NCBI GenBank assembly: GCA_963752585.1
Contig: CAVVYV010000008.1
Span: 310,001-374,000 of the forward strand
DNA from: CAVVYV01 sp963752585
Lineage (GTDB): Bacteria > Actinomycetota > Thermoleophilia > Solirubrobacterales > 70-9
Reading direction: 5' to 3'
Length of the DNA stretch: 64,000 nt
This document shows, one piece after another, positions 8,112 through 16,504 of this stretch. Under the pieces are notes generated by a model. The model was not told the origin of the DNA. It worked only from the letters and a program-made list of their open reading frames with translations, and made no database searches. Both the position numbers and the translations under genes were made by a program. Numbering within the stretch: the stretch's first letter is position 1; each line of letters starts with the position of its first letter.

Positions 8112-10481
8112 TCAGTTCGACTTTCCCCTGCCCGGGGCGGTGTTCCGCTGCTGGACGCCGCCGATGATGTGGTCGACGTAGAGGCCGCAGGAAGCGGCGA
8201 GGGGGTTGGCGCGGATGCCCGCGGTCTGGACCGCGGTGACGTTGCCGATCACCGCCGGGGCGTCTACCCCGAGGAGCTTCTGGAGCGCGCTGAGCTCGTC
8301 GGCCCTCACCGTGATCTCGATCGGCCCACCGCCCTCAACGGTGCCGACCGGCCAATAGGGGCCCTGGTCGGGCCGGTAGGGGATCGCGGCATCGACCCCG
8401 GAGGGGAGCCCGGCGCTGAGTCCCTGAGCCTCGACCTCGATCCCTGACACCGGGCTCGCGTACTGGATCGAGAGCTCCCAGCTGCCGGGTGGAAGCCTGA
8501 TCTCCTGGCTCGCCTCACCGCCCGGCGGGACCTCGTTGTCGGTCTCGCCGTCCTGTTCCCAGTAGAGCCGCTTTGCGATCACCGGCCGGGGCCAGACCAG
8601 GGGCTCGCCGCCGCCGCCGAGGAAGGCGGCGAGCTTCGGTCTCTGGCAGCGGAAGACCCGGCCGGGACGCGCCTCCTCATAGAGGATCGAGATCGACGGG
8701 GTCTCGGCGGTCCGCTTCCAGAGCGCATACGAGTCGGTCTCGTCGGCCAGCTCCCAGCCCGGGGGAGCCTGGCTCTGGTAGACGGCGCTGGTGGTGACCG
8801 CGAAGGGGAACTGGTTGAGGACGTCGAACGGCACCGAGTCGAAGTCGATCGGCAGTCGCTGGTCCTTGGTCACCGCCGAGGGGACCCTGATCTCGGCGTT
8901 GAAGGCGGGGCTCGAGACCTCGGCCGGGCGAAGGCCGTAGTCGGCGAAGCGATCGCTGGTCAGCGCCAGGACCCGCTCGCCGGCGATCTGGTCGCGGAAC
9001 TCGGCCTGCTCGCCGAAGCGGTGATCGGGCGCGACGACGACGTCGCGGAGGGCGAGGAACGACGAGTAGGCCGCGAGGCTTACGAAGATCACGGCGAACC
9101 CTCGCCTGAGCCAGCTCCCGCCAGGTACGAGCAGGGCGGTGAGGACCATCAGCATCACCACCGACGCCGGGACGACGACCGCCTTCGCCTGGATGTAGAG
9201 CCCCCCGTCGAGCACCCACCTCACCCCGGCGTAGGTCACCGCTCCGGACACAACCGCGGCGGGTATCGCGAAGTCCCGCTCGCGCAGCCACCAGATCAGT
9301 CCGAGCGCCAACCCGATCAGCCCGACCGCTCCGAAGATCCAATACGAGGAGACGTCGCTGGTGCCCAGCAGCCATTCGCCGCTCGGCCAGACCCCGAGGG
9401 TCTCGAGCGGGGAGACGACGAAGCGAAGCTTGCTGTCCGTGTCTGCGACCGCGTCGATCGCGTCGGCGTCGAGGAAGTCGATCGCCCGCGGCAGCTGAGT
9501 CAGCGCGGTGAGGGCCAGGACCACGATCGCCGGACCGGCGATCGGAAGGGAGCGGCGGACAAGGGCCGTGGCGCCGCCCGGGCCATCCTCCATCCGGGCG
9601 CGAGCGAGGTGGGCGACGATCCAGAGGCCGGCGGTGACCCCGAGCCAGCTCAGCCCGGGAAAGCTGTAGACGGGGACCATCGCCGCCGAGATCAGGGCGA
9701 GGCCGATCAGGATCGCGACCCGGCCGTCTTCGCTTCGCTCGATCTCTCGCAGCCCGGCCGCGAAGGCGACCAGGAACATCCCCGCGATCAGCTCCTTGAA
9801 CCCGGCGATCCCGAGCACCGAGGCGCTCAGGTAGGCGACCGAGACGAGCGCGGCGGCGAGGATCCGGGGGCCAGCCGGGAGCTCCCGGAGCACGGCGAGG
9901 GAGGTGATCGCGATGAGAACCGGGGCGGCGATCAGGAGCCCGAGCCAGCCGGGCAGCACCTCGGTGTCGAACAGGGTGACGAGGGTGGCGAGGAGGCTGT
10001 GGGGGCCGAGCGGGTAGCCGTTGAGGATCGCCGCCGGCTCCGGACGGCTTTGGTCGATCAGGTACTCGGTGTCGACCAGGTGCATCGCCATGTCGTTGTT
10101 GAGGCCGATCCCAGGGATTCCGATCTGGCCGCTGGCGATGAACGGCACCGACGCGAGGAAGAGGGCGATCAGGGCGACCGGGAGGGCGAGGCCGAACGCC
10201 TGGCCGAGGAGCGGCTCGCGACGGATCAGCAGGAAGACCAGCGAGCCGGCGACGAGGGCGCCGGAGGCAAGCAAGGACGCCGTCTCCTCGGCGGGAAGGC
10301 GGATCGCGATCGTGCAGACCAGCACCAGAGTTGCGATCCCGACGGCGCCCTCGAGGAACGAGGCCTCCCGGCGTCCGAGCAGCAGCATCACGGCCCGCCC
10401 GACGAGCAGCGAGGCGAGCACGATCGACAGCGCGATCACATAGGTGGCAACTCCGGTGCCCATCCGGGAGCCGGGAAGCAT
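8112..10481 (-). CDS. Large polytopic membrane protein with extracytoplasmic C-terminal domain
   Basis: About 790 residues from ATG 10481 (ATG 10463 is an alternative). The first ~500 residues form roughly a dozen hydrophobic segments, as in GT-C glycosyltransferases and related polysaccharide membrane proteins. A 'GIGLNNDMAMHLVDTEYL' stretch early in the protein is the kind of acidic loop where GT-C enzymes place their catalytic Asp. The last ~250 residues are soluble and look beta-rich. It follows two GT2 genes in the same direction with short gaps (34 bases to the nearest), so it likely belongs to the same operon. A sugar-transfer role is an inference; no family name is assigned. Confidence 0.7.
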   Translation of the reverse strand: MLPGSRMGTGVATYVIALSIVLASLLVGRAVMLLLGRREASFLEGAVGIATLVLVCTIAIRLPAEETASLLASGALVAGSLVFLLIRREPLLGQAFGLALPVALIALFLASVPFIASGQIGIPGIGLNNDMAMHLVDTEYLIDQSRPEPAAILNGYPLGPHSLLATLVTLFDTEVLPGWLGLLIAAPVLIAITSLAVLRELPAGPRILAAALVSVAYLSASVLGIAGFKELIAGMFLVAFAAGLREIERSEDGRVAILIGLALISAAMVPVYSFPGLSWLGVTAGLWIVAHLARARMEDGPGGATALVRRSLPIAGPAIVVLALTALTQLPRAIDFLDADAIDAVADTDSKLRFVVSPLETLGVWPSGEWLLGTSDVSSYWIFGAVGLIGLALGLIWWLRERDFAIPAAVVSGAVTYAGVRWVLDGGLYIQAKAVVVPASVVMLMVLTALLVPGGSWLRRGFAVIFVSLAAYSSFLALRDVVVAPDHRFGEQAEFRDQIAGERVLALTSDRFADYGLRPAEVSSPAFNAEIRVPSAVTKDQRLPIDFDSVPFDVLNQFPFAVTTSAVYQSQAPPGWELADETDSYALWKRTAETPSISILYEEARPGRVFRCQRPKLAAFLGGGGEPLVWPRPVIAKRLYWEQDGETDNEVPPGGEASQEIRLPPGSWELSIQYASPVSGIEVEAQGLSAGLPSGVDAAIPYRPDQGPYWPVGTVEGGGPIEITVRADELSALQKLLGVDAPAVIGNVTAVQTAGIRANPLAASCGLYVDHIIGGVQQRNTAPGRGKSN

Positions 10482-10515
10482 ACGGGCGCCGCCCCGATCC
10501 CCGCTCGGCGGGCTT

Positions 10516-11589
10516 TCAGCGCTCGGCGGCTGCCCTCTCGCCCTCGGTGGGGATCCGGTTTCGCTCGCTGATCCCGCGCTCGCGGCCGAGGGTGAGGAAC
10601 TGGCTCCAGGCGTAGTTCCAGCGCAATTGCCGCAGCACCCGCCAGTCCGAGCGCTCCCTGAGCCGCGTGACGAAGCTGCGCCGCTCACGCAGCTCGGCGC
10701 GGTGGGTACCGAGCCAGCGGTAGGTGCGCGCCTTCGCCCTCAGGAAGGCGGGGCCGCGGAGCAGGCAGTAGCCCCAGATCAGCAGCTCGGTGAGGACGAG
10801 GAGCGGGGAGAGCGCGAGCCGGGTGGAGGCGCGGAGGTCGGTGAGCACGGTCCAACCGCGGTTCCGCTCGAGCAGGAAGAGCTTCTCCGGGTGCATCGTG
10901 AGGTGGTAGTCGTGGCGCACCGCCGACGCGGGGACGCAATGGATGTCGGCGCCGACCAGCTGGAGCAGCATCGAGAGCTGAACGTCCTCGCCGTAGAGGA
11001 AGCCACTGTCGTCCCAGCCGCCGAAGCGGTCGAGGAGCGCCCGCCGGATGACGAAGGCCCCACCATGGAGCCCCGAGACCATGATCGGCTCGCTGCCGGC
11101 GCGCTCCCTGGGTTGCCCCAGCCACCGGTTGAAGCCGAGCCCGGTGACGTGGATGTCCTGGCCGGCGGCATTGATCCGACCGGGGTCGGCGTCGAGCAGC
11201 ATCAGCGGGCAGACGGCGCCGGTGCCCGGGTTCGCCTCGAGGAACCCGACCAGCGGGTCGAGCCAGCCGGGCTCGACGGTGACGTCCATGTTGAGCACGG
11301 CGACGTACGCGCCGCGGGCCTCCCCCAGGGCGAAGTTCACCGCGCCCGGGTAGCCGCGGTTGGCGGGGCTTGCCAGCACCCGGATCGAGTCGTGCTCCGC
11401 CGCGATCCGCTCGGCGAGCTCGCGGCTGCCGTCGGTGGAGGCGTTGTCGACGACGAGGACCTCGGCCGAGGGGTCCGGGTCCTGGCCGGCGAGGGAGGCG
11501 AGGCAGCGTTCGAGGTCTGGGCCGCCGTTGTAGTTGACGACGACCACCGAGACCAGCGGCGCTGCGCCCGAGCCGGGTGGTCGCTGCAT
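10516..11589 (-). CDS. GT2 glycosyltransferase (rhamnosyltransferase-like)
   Basis: Starts at ATG 11589, 16 bases after the stop of the preceding GT2, and is 357 residues long. The GT-A core shows 'VSVVVVNYNGG', 'VLVVDNASTDGS', 'NRGYPGAVN' and a DxD-like 'NMDVTVEPGW'. A later 'FLYGEDVQLSMLL' is the acceptor-side ED motif common in WbbL-type rhamnosyltransferases. A hydrophobic stretch near residue 270 may be a membrane anchor. It is expected to transfer a nucleotide-activated sugar, on the cytoplasmic side, to a lipid-linked glycan. The exact sugar is unknown. Confidence 0.88.
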   Translation of the reverse strand: MQRPPGSGAAPLVSVVVVNYNGGPDLERCLASLAGQDPDPSAEVLVVDNASTDGSRELAERIAAEHDSIRVLASPANRGYPGAVNFALGEARGAYVAVLNMDVTVEPGWLDPLVGFLEANPGTGAVCPLMLLDADPGRINAAGQDIHVTGLGFNRWLGQPRERAGSEPIMVSGLHGGAFVIRRALLDRFGGWDDSGFLYGEDVQLSMLLQLVGADIHCVPASAVRHDYHLTMHPEKLFLLERNRGWTVLTDLRASTRLALSPLLVLTELLIWGYCLLRGPAFLRAKARTYRWLGTHRAELRERRSFVTRLRERSDWRVLRQLRWNYAWSQFLTLGRERGISERNRIPTEGERAAAER

Positions 11590-11605
11590 CGCCTCGCCCG
11601 GTGGC

Positions 11606-12814
11606 TCAGCCGCCGGCGCCGGACCGCTCGGGCAGCTGGCCCTCGGCGATCCTGCTGATCCGGCCGCTGAAGATCGAGATGAACAGCGCCGCCGAGATGA
11701 TCTGGAGGCCGAGGACAAGGAAGGTGGTGGCGAGGACGAGGGCGCGGGTGTCGGTGAACGGGTCGTTGCCGGCCCACTGGATCGTCAGCTGGATCAGCTT
11801 CGCGAGCGACACCAGCATCATCAGCAGCCCGAAGCTCGCGACCGCCACCCGGACCCGGGTGGAGACCAGCCGGCGCAGCCAGCGCGGGGGCTCCTGGCCG
11901 GTCTCGACCCCGTAGAGGGCGGCGGCGACCCCGAAGATCACCAGCTGGAACGCGGCCAGCACCCCGAGGGCGGCGACGATGAAGCTGTGGATGCTGAGGC
12001 CGAGGTAGGAGGTGACGACGTCGCCCTGGCTGAGCCAGATCGCACCGGTGACCGTGAGCGCCATCAGTAGCAGCCCCGGGATGATGAAGGTGATCCACGG
12101 GTTGTAGATCAGCAGCAGCACGATCACCCGGCCGAGGATCCGGAAGCCGTCGCTCCAGGGGCTGAGCTTCTTCTCGCCCACCCGCGGCAGGTAGGAGATC
12201 GGGACCTCGGCCACCCTCAGGCCGAGGGCCCGAGCCTTGATCCCGATCTCGGTCTCGATGTCGAAGCCGGTCGCCTCGGTGCCAAGCCGCAGGGCCGCCG
12301 AGCGGCGGATTGCGTAGAGCCCGCTGAGGTGGTCGCTGCCCTCGAGCCCGTGGCTGACCGCGAGCAGCTTGTTGAAGAGCCAGTTGCCGAACCGGTTGAC
12401 CACCGGCATCGCCTCGGTCTCGCTGCTCCGGATCCCGCGGACGAGGTCGTTCTCGTCGAGCAACCCGACCATCTCGGCGATCGCCGGTACCGGATAGGTG
12501 GCGTCGGCGTCCATGATCACCACGTTCTCCCCCTGGGCCTCGGCGATCCCGGTGCGGATCGCCACCCCCTTGCCCCGGTTCGAGGAGTGCTTGATCAGCC
12601 GGACCCGGTGCCGCTCGGCGACCTCGGCGGTGTCGTCGGTGGAGCCGTCGTCGACCACAAGGATCTCGTAGCCCGGGTCGAGATGCTGGTCGAGCGCGTC
12701 GAGCACGTGCGGCAGCGCCGCCCCCTCGTCGTAGGCGGGGAGGACGACGGTCGTGTGGATGCCCTTGGACTGTGCCCTCGCGGCATCTGCCTGTTCGGTA
12801 GCGGTTGTGGCCAT
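11606..12814 (-). CDS. DPM1-like GT2 with C-terminal membrane segments
   Basis: From ATG 12814 this is 402 residues. The GT-A domain shows 'TVVLPAYDEG', 'ILVVDDGSTDDT' and the DxD region 'VIMDADATYPV', typical of dolichyl/polyprenyl-phosphate mannose synthase-like enzymes. The second half has four hydrophobic segments, including 'IYNPWITFIIPGLLLMAL', which is common to this polysaccharide subgroup. Such enzymes load sugars onto polyprenyl phosphate for use outside the membrane by GT-C enzymes, one of which may be the downstream membrane protein. It heads the operon that runs to about 8.1 kb. Confidence 0.88.
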   Translation of the reverse strand: MATTATEQADAARAQSKGIHTTVVLPAYDEGAALPHVLDALDQHLDPGYEILVVDDGSTDDTAEVAERHRVRLIKHSSNRGKGVAIRTGIAEAQGENVVIMDADATYPVPAIAEMVGLLDENDLVRGIRSSETEAMPVVNRFGNWLFNKLLAVSHGLEGSDHLSGLYAIRRSAALRLGTEATGFDIETEIGIKARALGLRVAEVPISYLPRVGEKKLSPWSDGFRILGRVIVLLLIYNPWITFIIPGLLLMALTVTGAIWLSQGDVVTSYLGLSIHSFIVAALGVLAAFQLVIFGVAAALYGVETGQEPPRWLRRLVSTRVRVAVASFGLLMMLVSLAKLIQLTIQWAGNDPFTDTRALVLATTFLVLGLQIISAALFISIFSGRISRIAEGQLPERSGAGG

Positions 12815-12889
12815 GGCGGCTCCGCGCGAAGCGGGGCCAAAGGATAGGAGCGCGGGACGGCGGAGGCGGGACAAGGGCACCCAGCCCGC

Positions 12890-13408
12890 TCAGCCTTTCG
12901 CCTCGCTCTCCCGCTCGCGGTGGGCGAGGATCTCGTCGCGCTCGGCGAGGCGGTTGCGACGCCTCGTCTCCGCCTCTCGCTGGCGGCGCTCCTCGACCGT
13001 CCCGTCGACGATCAGCGGCGGCACCTGCTTGGGCTGGCCGTTCTCGTCCACGGCGACCATCGTCAGGTAGGTGCTGCTCGTGTGACGGACCTCGCCGGTG
13101 ACCGCGTTCTCGGCCTCCACCCGGACCCCGACCTCCATCGAGGTCCTCCAGACGGCGTTGACGGTCGCCTGGCAGCGGAGCAGCTCGCCGACCCAGACCG
13201 GCTCGGTGAACGTCATCCGGTCCATTCCCGCGGTCACGGCGCGCATCCCGCAGTGGCGGATCGCGGCGATTCCCGCCGCCTCGTCGCACATCCTCATCAC
13301 CTCCCCGCCGTGGACGAAGCCCGCCGAGTTCGCGTCCTGGATGCTCATCCAGCGGATCAGCTCCGAGCGCGAGTCAGAGGCCTTGCGGGGTTCTTGCTTT
13401 GCCGCCAT
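12890..13408 (-). CDS. Acyl-CoA thioesterase, hotdog fold (YciA/ACOT type)
   Basis: The 172-residue product has the hotdog-domain signature 'DANSAGFVHGGEVMRMCDEAAG', in which the Asp/His region is catalytic, followed by 'GMDRMTFTEPVWVGELL' and 'VWRTSMEVGVRVEAE'. The family hydrolyses acyl-CoA thioesters. The last ~40 residues are charged and probably helical. It has no clear tie to the surrounding polysaccharide genes. A TAGGAT hexamer lies 13 bases upstream of its ATG. Confidence 0.9.
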   Translation of the reverse strand: MAAKQEPRKASDSRSELIRWMSIQDANSAGFVHGGEVMRMCDEAAGIAAIRHCGMRAVTAGMDRMTFTEPVWVGELLRCQATVNAVWRTSMEVGVRVEAENAVTGEVRHTSSTYLTMVAVDENGQPKQVPPLIVDGTVEERRQREAETRRRNRLAERDEILAHRERESEAKG

Positions 13409-13500
13409 GCCGACGGTCGCGATCCTATGTGCCCTTGCTCAGGTTCCGTGACGAAGCATGTGAGTTGCGCTTGCACAGGGGCGCTAACTTTGCTTCTGCC

Positions 13501-13767
13501 ATGGAACGCGGCGCCTGGACAGATGCGCGGCTCGACGATCGGTTCGATCACATCGACCAGCGCTTCGATCAGGTCGATCGCAGATTCGACCGCCTCGAGA
13601 ACGAGATGAGGCAGGGATTCGCGGACGTCCGGGGTGAGGTCGGTGGTGAGATTGGCGGCCTCCGGGGTGAGATCAACGACCTCCGTACTGCCCTCTTCCG
13701 CTTTAACACCGCGATCATCATTGGGCTGTTGGGCGTGATCGCGGCGATCTTCGCCCGCGGCGCCTAG
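13501..13767 (+). CDS. Small coiled-coil protein with C-terminal membrane anchor
   Basis: An 88-residue protein from ATG 13501. Residues about 10-35 repeat the seven-residue unit RFDxIDx/RFDQVDR/RFDRLEN, and the coiled-coil character continues through residue ~65. A single membrane helix ('AIIIGLLGVIAAIFA') ends the protein. Such short tail-anchored coiled coils are common and mostly uncharacterised. There is a TAACTT hexamer 10 bases before the ATG. Its TAG stop is part of the -10 box (TAGTCT) of the next gene. Confidence 0.75.
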   Translation: MERGAWTDARLDDRFDHIDQRFDQVDRRFDRLENEMRQGFADVRGEVGGEIGGLRGEINDLRTALFRFNTAIIIGLLGVIAAIFARGA

Positions 13768-13770
13768 TCT
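13765..13770 (+). promoter_or_regulatory. -10 hexamer TAGTCT for the GT2-gmd pair
   Basis: TAGTCT overlaps the stop of the coiled-coil gene and ends 10 bases before ATG 13781. This spacing fits a leaderless transcript. Confidence 0.45.
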
Positions 13771-13780
13771 CGCTCCACCG

Positions 13781-14593
13781 ATGCCCGGCAACGACGACGT
13801 CACCGTGGTCATCCCCTGCTTCAACCACGGCCGCTTCCTCGCCGAGGCGGTGGAGAGCGCCCTCGGCCAGCGGGGCGGGCCGCCGAGAGTGATGGTGGTC
13901 GATGACGGCTCCACCGAGGAGGCGACGAAGGCGGCGCTGGAGGCCCTCCCGGAAGGAGTCGAGCTGCTCCGCCAGGCGAACGCCGGCCCCGCCGCGGCGC
14001 GAAACGCAGGGATCGAGCGCTCCGAGACGCCCCTCCTGCTGATGCTCGACGCCGACGACCGCCTCGCCGCCGGCGCGATCGAGACCCTGCGCCCCCCGCT
14101 CGAGTCCAACCCCGAGGTCGGCTACTGCTACGGGGTGATGCGGTTGTTCGGGGAGTGGTCGGGGGAGATCCGGTTTCCCGACTTCGATCCCTACCGGCTG
14201 CTCTACCGGTCGATCGCGGGCGCCTCGCTCGGGCTGATCCGCCGCCGCGCCTGGGAGGAGGCGGGGCGCTTCGATCCCTCGGTGGGCGGCTATGAGGACT
14301 GGGACTTCTGCCTCGGCGCGCTGGAGCGCGGCTGGCGCGGTCATCAGGTCAACCAGGTCACGCTCGAATACCGCAAGCACGAGCACTCCGGCCAGTTCGA
14401 GCATCGGCGCAGCTACCGGAAGACGTACCGCCAGCTCCGGGCGAAGCACGCGGCGCTCTACCGGCGGGCCGGTGAGTTCGCCGCCGAGACCGATCTTGGG
14501 CCCGCCGGCAGGCTGCTGTACCGCACCTACTGGGCCTGGCGCCCGCTGCCCGCCCCGATCGAACGCGCCATCTACAGTCTCGTCTTCCGATGA
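13781..14593 (+). CDS. GT2 glycosyltransferase
   Basis: A 270-residue GT-A enzyme with 'VTVVIPCFNHGRFL', 'VMVVDDGSTEE', 'NAGPAAARNAGI' and the DxD region 'LLMLDADDRL'. 'GGYEDWDFCLGALERGW' is the conserved ED-W motif near the acceptor site. It lacks membrane segments. Its TGA overlaps the ATG of gmd (ATGA at 14590-14593), so it is translated together with the GDP-mannose dehydratase and may use a sugar made from GDP-4-keto-6-deoxymannose; that link is an inference. Confidence 0.9.
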   Translation: MPGNDDVTVVIPCFNHGRFLAEAVESALGQRGGPPRVMVVDDGSTEEATKAALEALPEGVELLRQANAGPAAARNAGIERSETPLLLMLDADDRLAAGAIETLRPPLESNPEVGYCYGVMRLFGEWSGEIRFPDFDPYRLLYRSIAGASLGLIRRRAWEEAGRFDPSVGGYEDWDFCLGALERGWRGHQVNQVTLEYRKHEHSGQFEHRRSYRKTYRQLRAKHAALYRRAGEFAAETDLGPAGRLLYRTYWAWRPLPAPIERAIYSLVFR

Positions 14594-15669
14594 GCGAGAA
14601 CGCGAGCAAGAGCGGCGCTCACACCCCGCGGCCTCGGGTCCCGGGGACCGAGAAGCGGGCCCTGATCACCGGGATCTCCGGCCAGGACGGCTCCTACCTT
14701 GCCGAGCTCCTGCTCGACAAGGGCTACGAGGTGCACGGGATCGTCCGCCGGTCCTCCAGCTTCAACACCGAGCGAATCGACCACCTCTACCAGGACCCCC
14801 ACGAGAGCGGCACCCGCCTGTTCACCCACTACGGCGACCTCGGCGACGCGGTCGCCCTGACCAAGCTGCTGTATGAGCTCCAGCCGGAGGAGATCTACAA
14901 CCTCGGCGCGCAGAGCCACGTCCGGGTCTCGTTCGACATCCCCGAGTACACCTTCGACATCACCGCGGCGGGGACCCTGCGGGTGCTCGACGCGATGCGG
15001 GAGTCCGGGGTCAAAGCCCGCTTCTACCAGGCCTCCTCCTCGGAGATGTTCGGATCGGCGCCCTCACCGCAGTCGGAGGCGACCCCGTTCCACCCCCGGA
15101 GCCCGTACGGGGTGGCGAAGGTGGCTGCGTACTGGGCGACGGTCAACTACCGCGAGGCGTACGAGATCTTCGCCGTCAACGGGATCCTCTTCAACCACGA
15201 GTCGCCGCGCCGGGGCGAGACCTTCGTCACCCGGAAGATCACCCGGGCGGTCGCCCGGATCGCGGCGGGCCTCCAGGACAAGCTCTACCTCGGAAACCTC
15301 GACGCGAAGCGGGACTGGGGCTATGCGCCGGACTACGTCGAGGCGATGTGGCTGATGCTCCAGGCCGACGAGCCCGAGGACTACGTGATCGCCACCGGGG
15401 AGACCCACTCGGTGCGGGATGCGGTCGAGATCGCCTTCGCCCGCAAGGGCCTCGATCCCGAGGATCACGTCGAGATCGACCCCCGCTACTACCGCCCGTC
15501 CGAGGTCGACGAGCTCCACGGCGACGCGTCGAAGGCGCGCGAGAAGCTGGGGTGGGAGCCGAAGGTGAAGTTCAAGGAGCTGGTCGAGCTGATGGTCGAC
15601 GCCGACGTCGCCGCGCTCGAGGACCAGCTCGCCGGCAAGGTCACCCGCTACAGCCACGAGGGCGTCTAG
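14590..15669 (+). CDS. gmd: GDP-mannose 4,6-dehydratase (first copy)
   Basis: The 359-residue protein is full length. It has the NADP-binding 'TGISGQDGSYLAELL', the 'RRSSSFNTERIDHLY' segment, 'NLGAQSHVRVSF', the catalytic 'SSSEMFG' and YxxxK as YGVAK. 'NHESPRRGETFVTRKI' and 'DWGYAPDYVEAMW' are characteristic of GMD. It converts GDP-mannose to GDP-4-keto-6-deoxymannose in the cytoplasm, the precursor of GDP-fucose, rhamnose and related sugars. A second gmd lies at 46.6-47.6 kb and a fucose-synthase-like gene at 60.5 kb. Confidence 0.95.
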   Translation: MSENASKSGAHTPRPRVPGTEKRALITGISGQDGSYLAELLLDKGYEVHGIVRRSSSFNTERIDHLYQDPHESGTRLFTHYGDLGDAVALTKLLYELQPEEIYNLGAQSHVRVSFDIPEYTFDITAAGTLRVLDAMRESGVKARFYQASSSEMFGSAPSPQSEATPFHPRSPYGVAKVAAYWATVNYREAYEIFAVNGILFNHESPRRGETFVTRKITRAVARIAAGLQDKLYLGNLDAKRDWGYAPDYVEAMWLMLQADEPEDYVIATGETHSVRDAVEIAFARKGLDPEDHVEIDPRYYRPSEVDELHGDASKAREKLGWEPKVKFKELVELMVDADVAALEDQLAGKVTRYSHEGV

Positions 15670-15672
15670 GCG

Positions 15673-16473
15673 TCAGGAGCGGGTTCCGACCCGCCGAAGC
15701 AGCTTCACCGCCCCGGTCGGCTCCGGGTGCGGCCAGGATGAGATCCGCGGCAGGATCGCGCGCTTCGCCCCCTCCCAGGTGCGCATCAGCGCCCGGTCGA
15801 TCGGGTTCCGCGCCCAGCCGAGCCTGATCGCCTGCGCCTCGTCGAGCTGGGTCCAGACGTCGGCGGCGGTCTTGCTGGTGGGGTGGTAGCGGAAGTTGAC
15901 CAGCGGCTCATCGATCGGGTCGACCCGGGCGCCACGGAGGAGCCGAAGGTAGAAGTCGTAGTCGGCGGCGTCGGCGTAGGCCTCGTTAAGGGAGGGCGCC
16001 TGGGCGAGCAGCCGCCGCCGGAAGATCACCGTCGGGGTGGGGAGGAAGCTGCCGAGGTAGAGGTAGCGGCGCCAGCTGAACCTGGGAGGGGCGACGGTGC
16101 GAAAGATCGCGCCCGACTGATCCACGTAGTTGATCGCGCCGCAGATCGCCAGCGTCTCCGGATTGCGCTCGAGGTGCTCGACCGCGCGATCGACGGCCGC
16201 CGGCAGATACGCGTCATCGCCATTGAGCCAGCCGATCAGCTCACCCCTCGAGCGCTCGAGGCCCTTGTTGACGGCCTCGGTCTGGCCGCGGTCGGGCTCC
16301 GAGGTCCATGCGAGGTTCGGGTCCTCCCGGGAGCGAAGCAGCTCCACCGTGCCGTCGTCGGACGCCCCATCGACCACGATGTGCTCGTGGGTGGTCTCCA
16401 ACGCGGCGACGCTGTCGAGGGTGTCCGGCAGGTAGCGCGCGATGTTGCGGGCTGGGGTGATGACGGAGAGCAA
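15673..16473 (-). CDS. GT2 glycosyltransferase
   Basis: A single-domain GT2 with 'LSVITPARNIARYL', 'HIVVDGASDDGT', 'EPDRGQTEAVNKG' and 'GWLNGDDAYLP', the motifs of the WcaA-like family that acts on lipid-linked intermediates. I chose TTG 16473 because a -10 box (TAGACT) lies 11 bases upstream and because the upstream ATGs (16506, 16512) would overlap the start of the divergent gene. Those longer forms add 11 or 13 residues with no motif. It ends three bases after gmd, on the opposite strand. Confidence 0.87.
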   Translation of the reverse strand: MLSVITPARNIARYLPDTLDSVAALETTHEHIVVDGASDDGTVELLRSREDPNLAWTSEPDRGQTEAVNKGLERSRGELIGWLNGDDAYLPAAVDRAVEHLERNPETLAICGAINYVDQSGAIFRTVAPPRFSWRRYLYLGSFLPTPTVIFRRRLLAQAPSLNEAYADAADYDFYLRLLRGARVDPIDEPLVNFRYHPTSKTAADVWTQLDEAQAIRLGWARNPIDRALMRTWEGAKRAILPRISSWPHPEPTGAVKLLRRVGTRS

Positions 16474-16484
16474 CCGGGTCGTCG

Positions 16485-16494
16485 AGTCTAAGCT
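16485..16494. promoter_or_regulatory. Overlapping divergent -10 elements (shared core)
   Basis: The ten bases AGTCTAAGCT contain TAAGCT on + (16489-16494), ten bases before ATG 16505, and TAGACT on - (16490-16485), eleven bases before TTG 16473. The two hexamers share bases 16489-16490, so one site could launch both genes as leaderless transcripts. Confidence 0.5.
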
Positions 16495-16504
16495 GCGCGC
16501 CTTC

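Noticed and set aside
13540..13650. Tandem DNA repeat in the coiled-coil gene
   Set aside because: The repetition is a seven-residue protein pattern (RFDxxDx) from coiled-coil structure; the DNA units are not identical or spaced as a CRISPR or VNTR.
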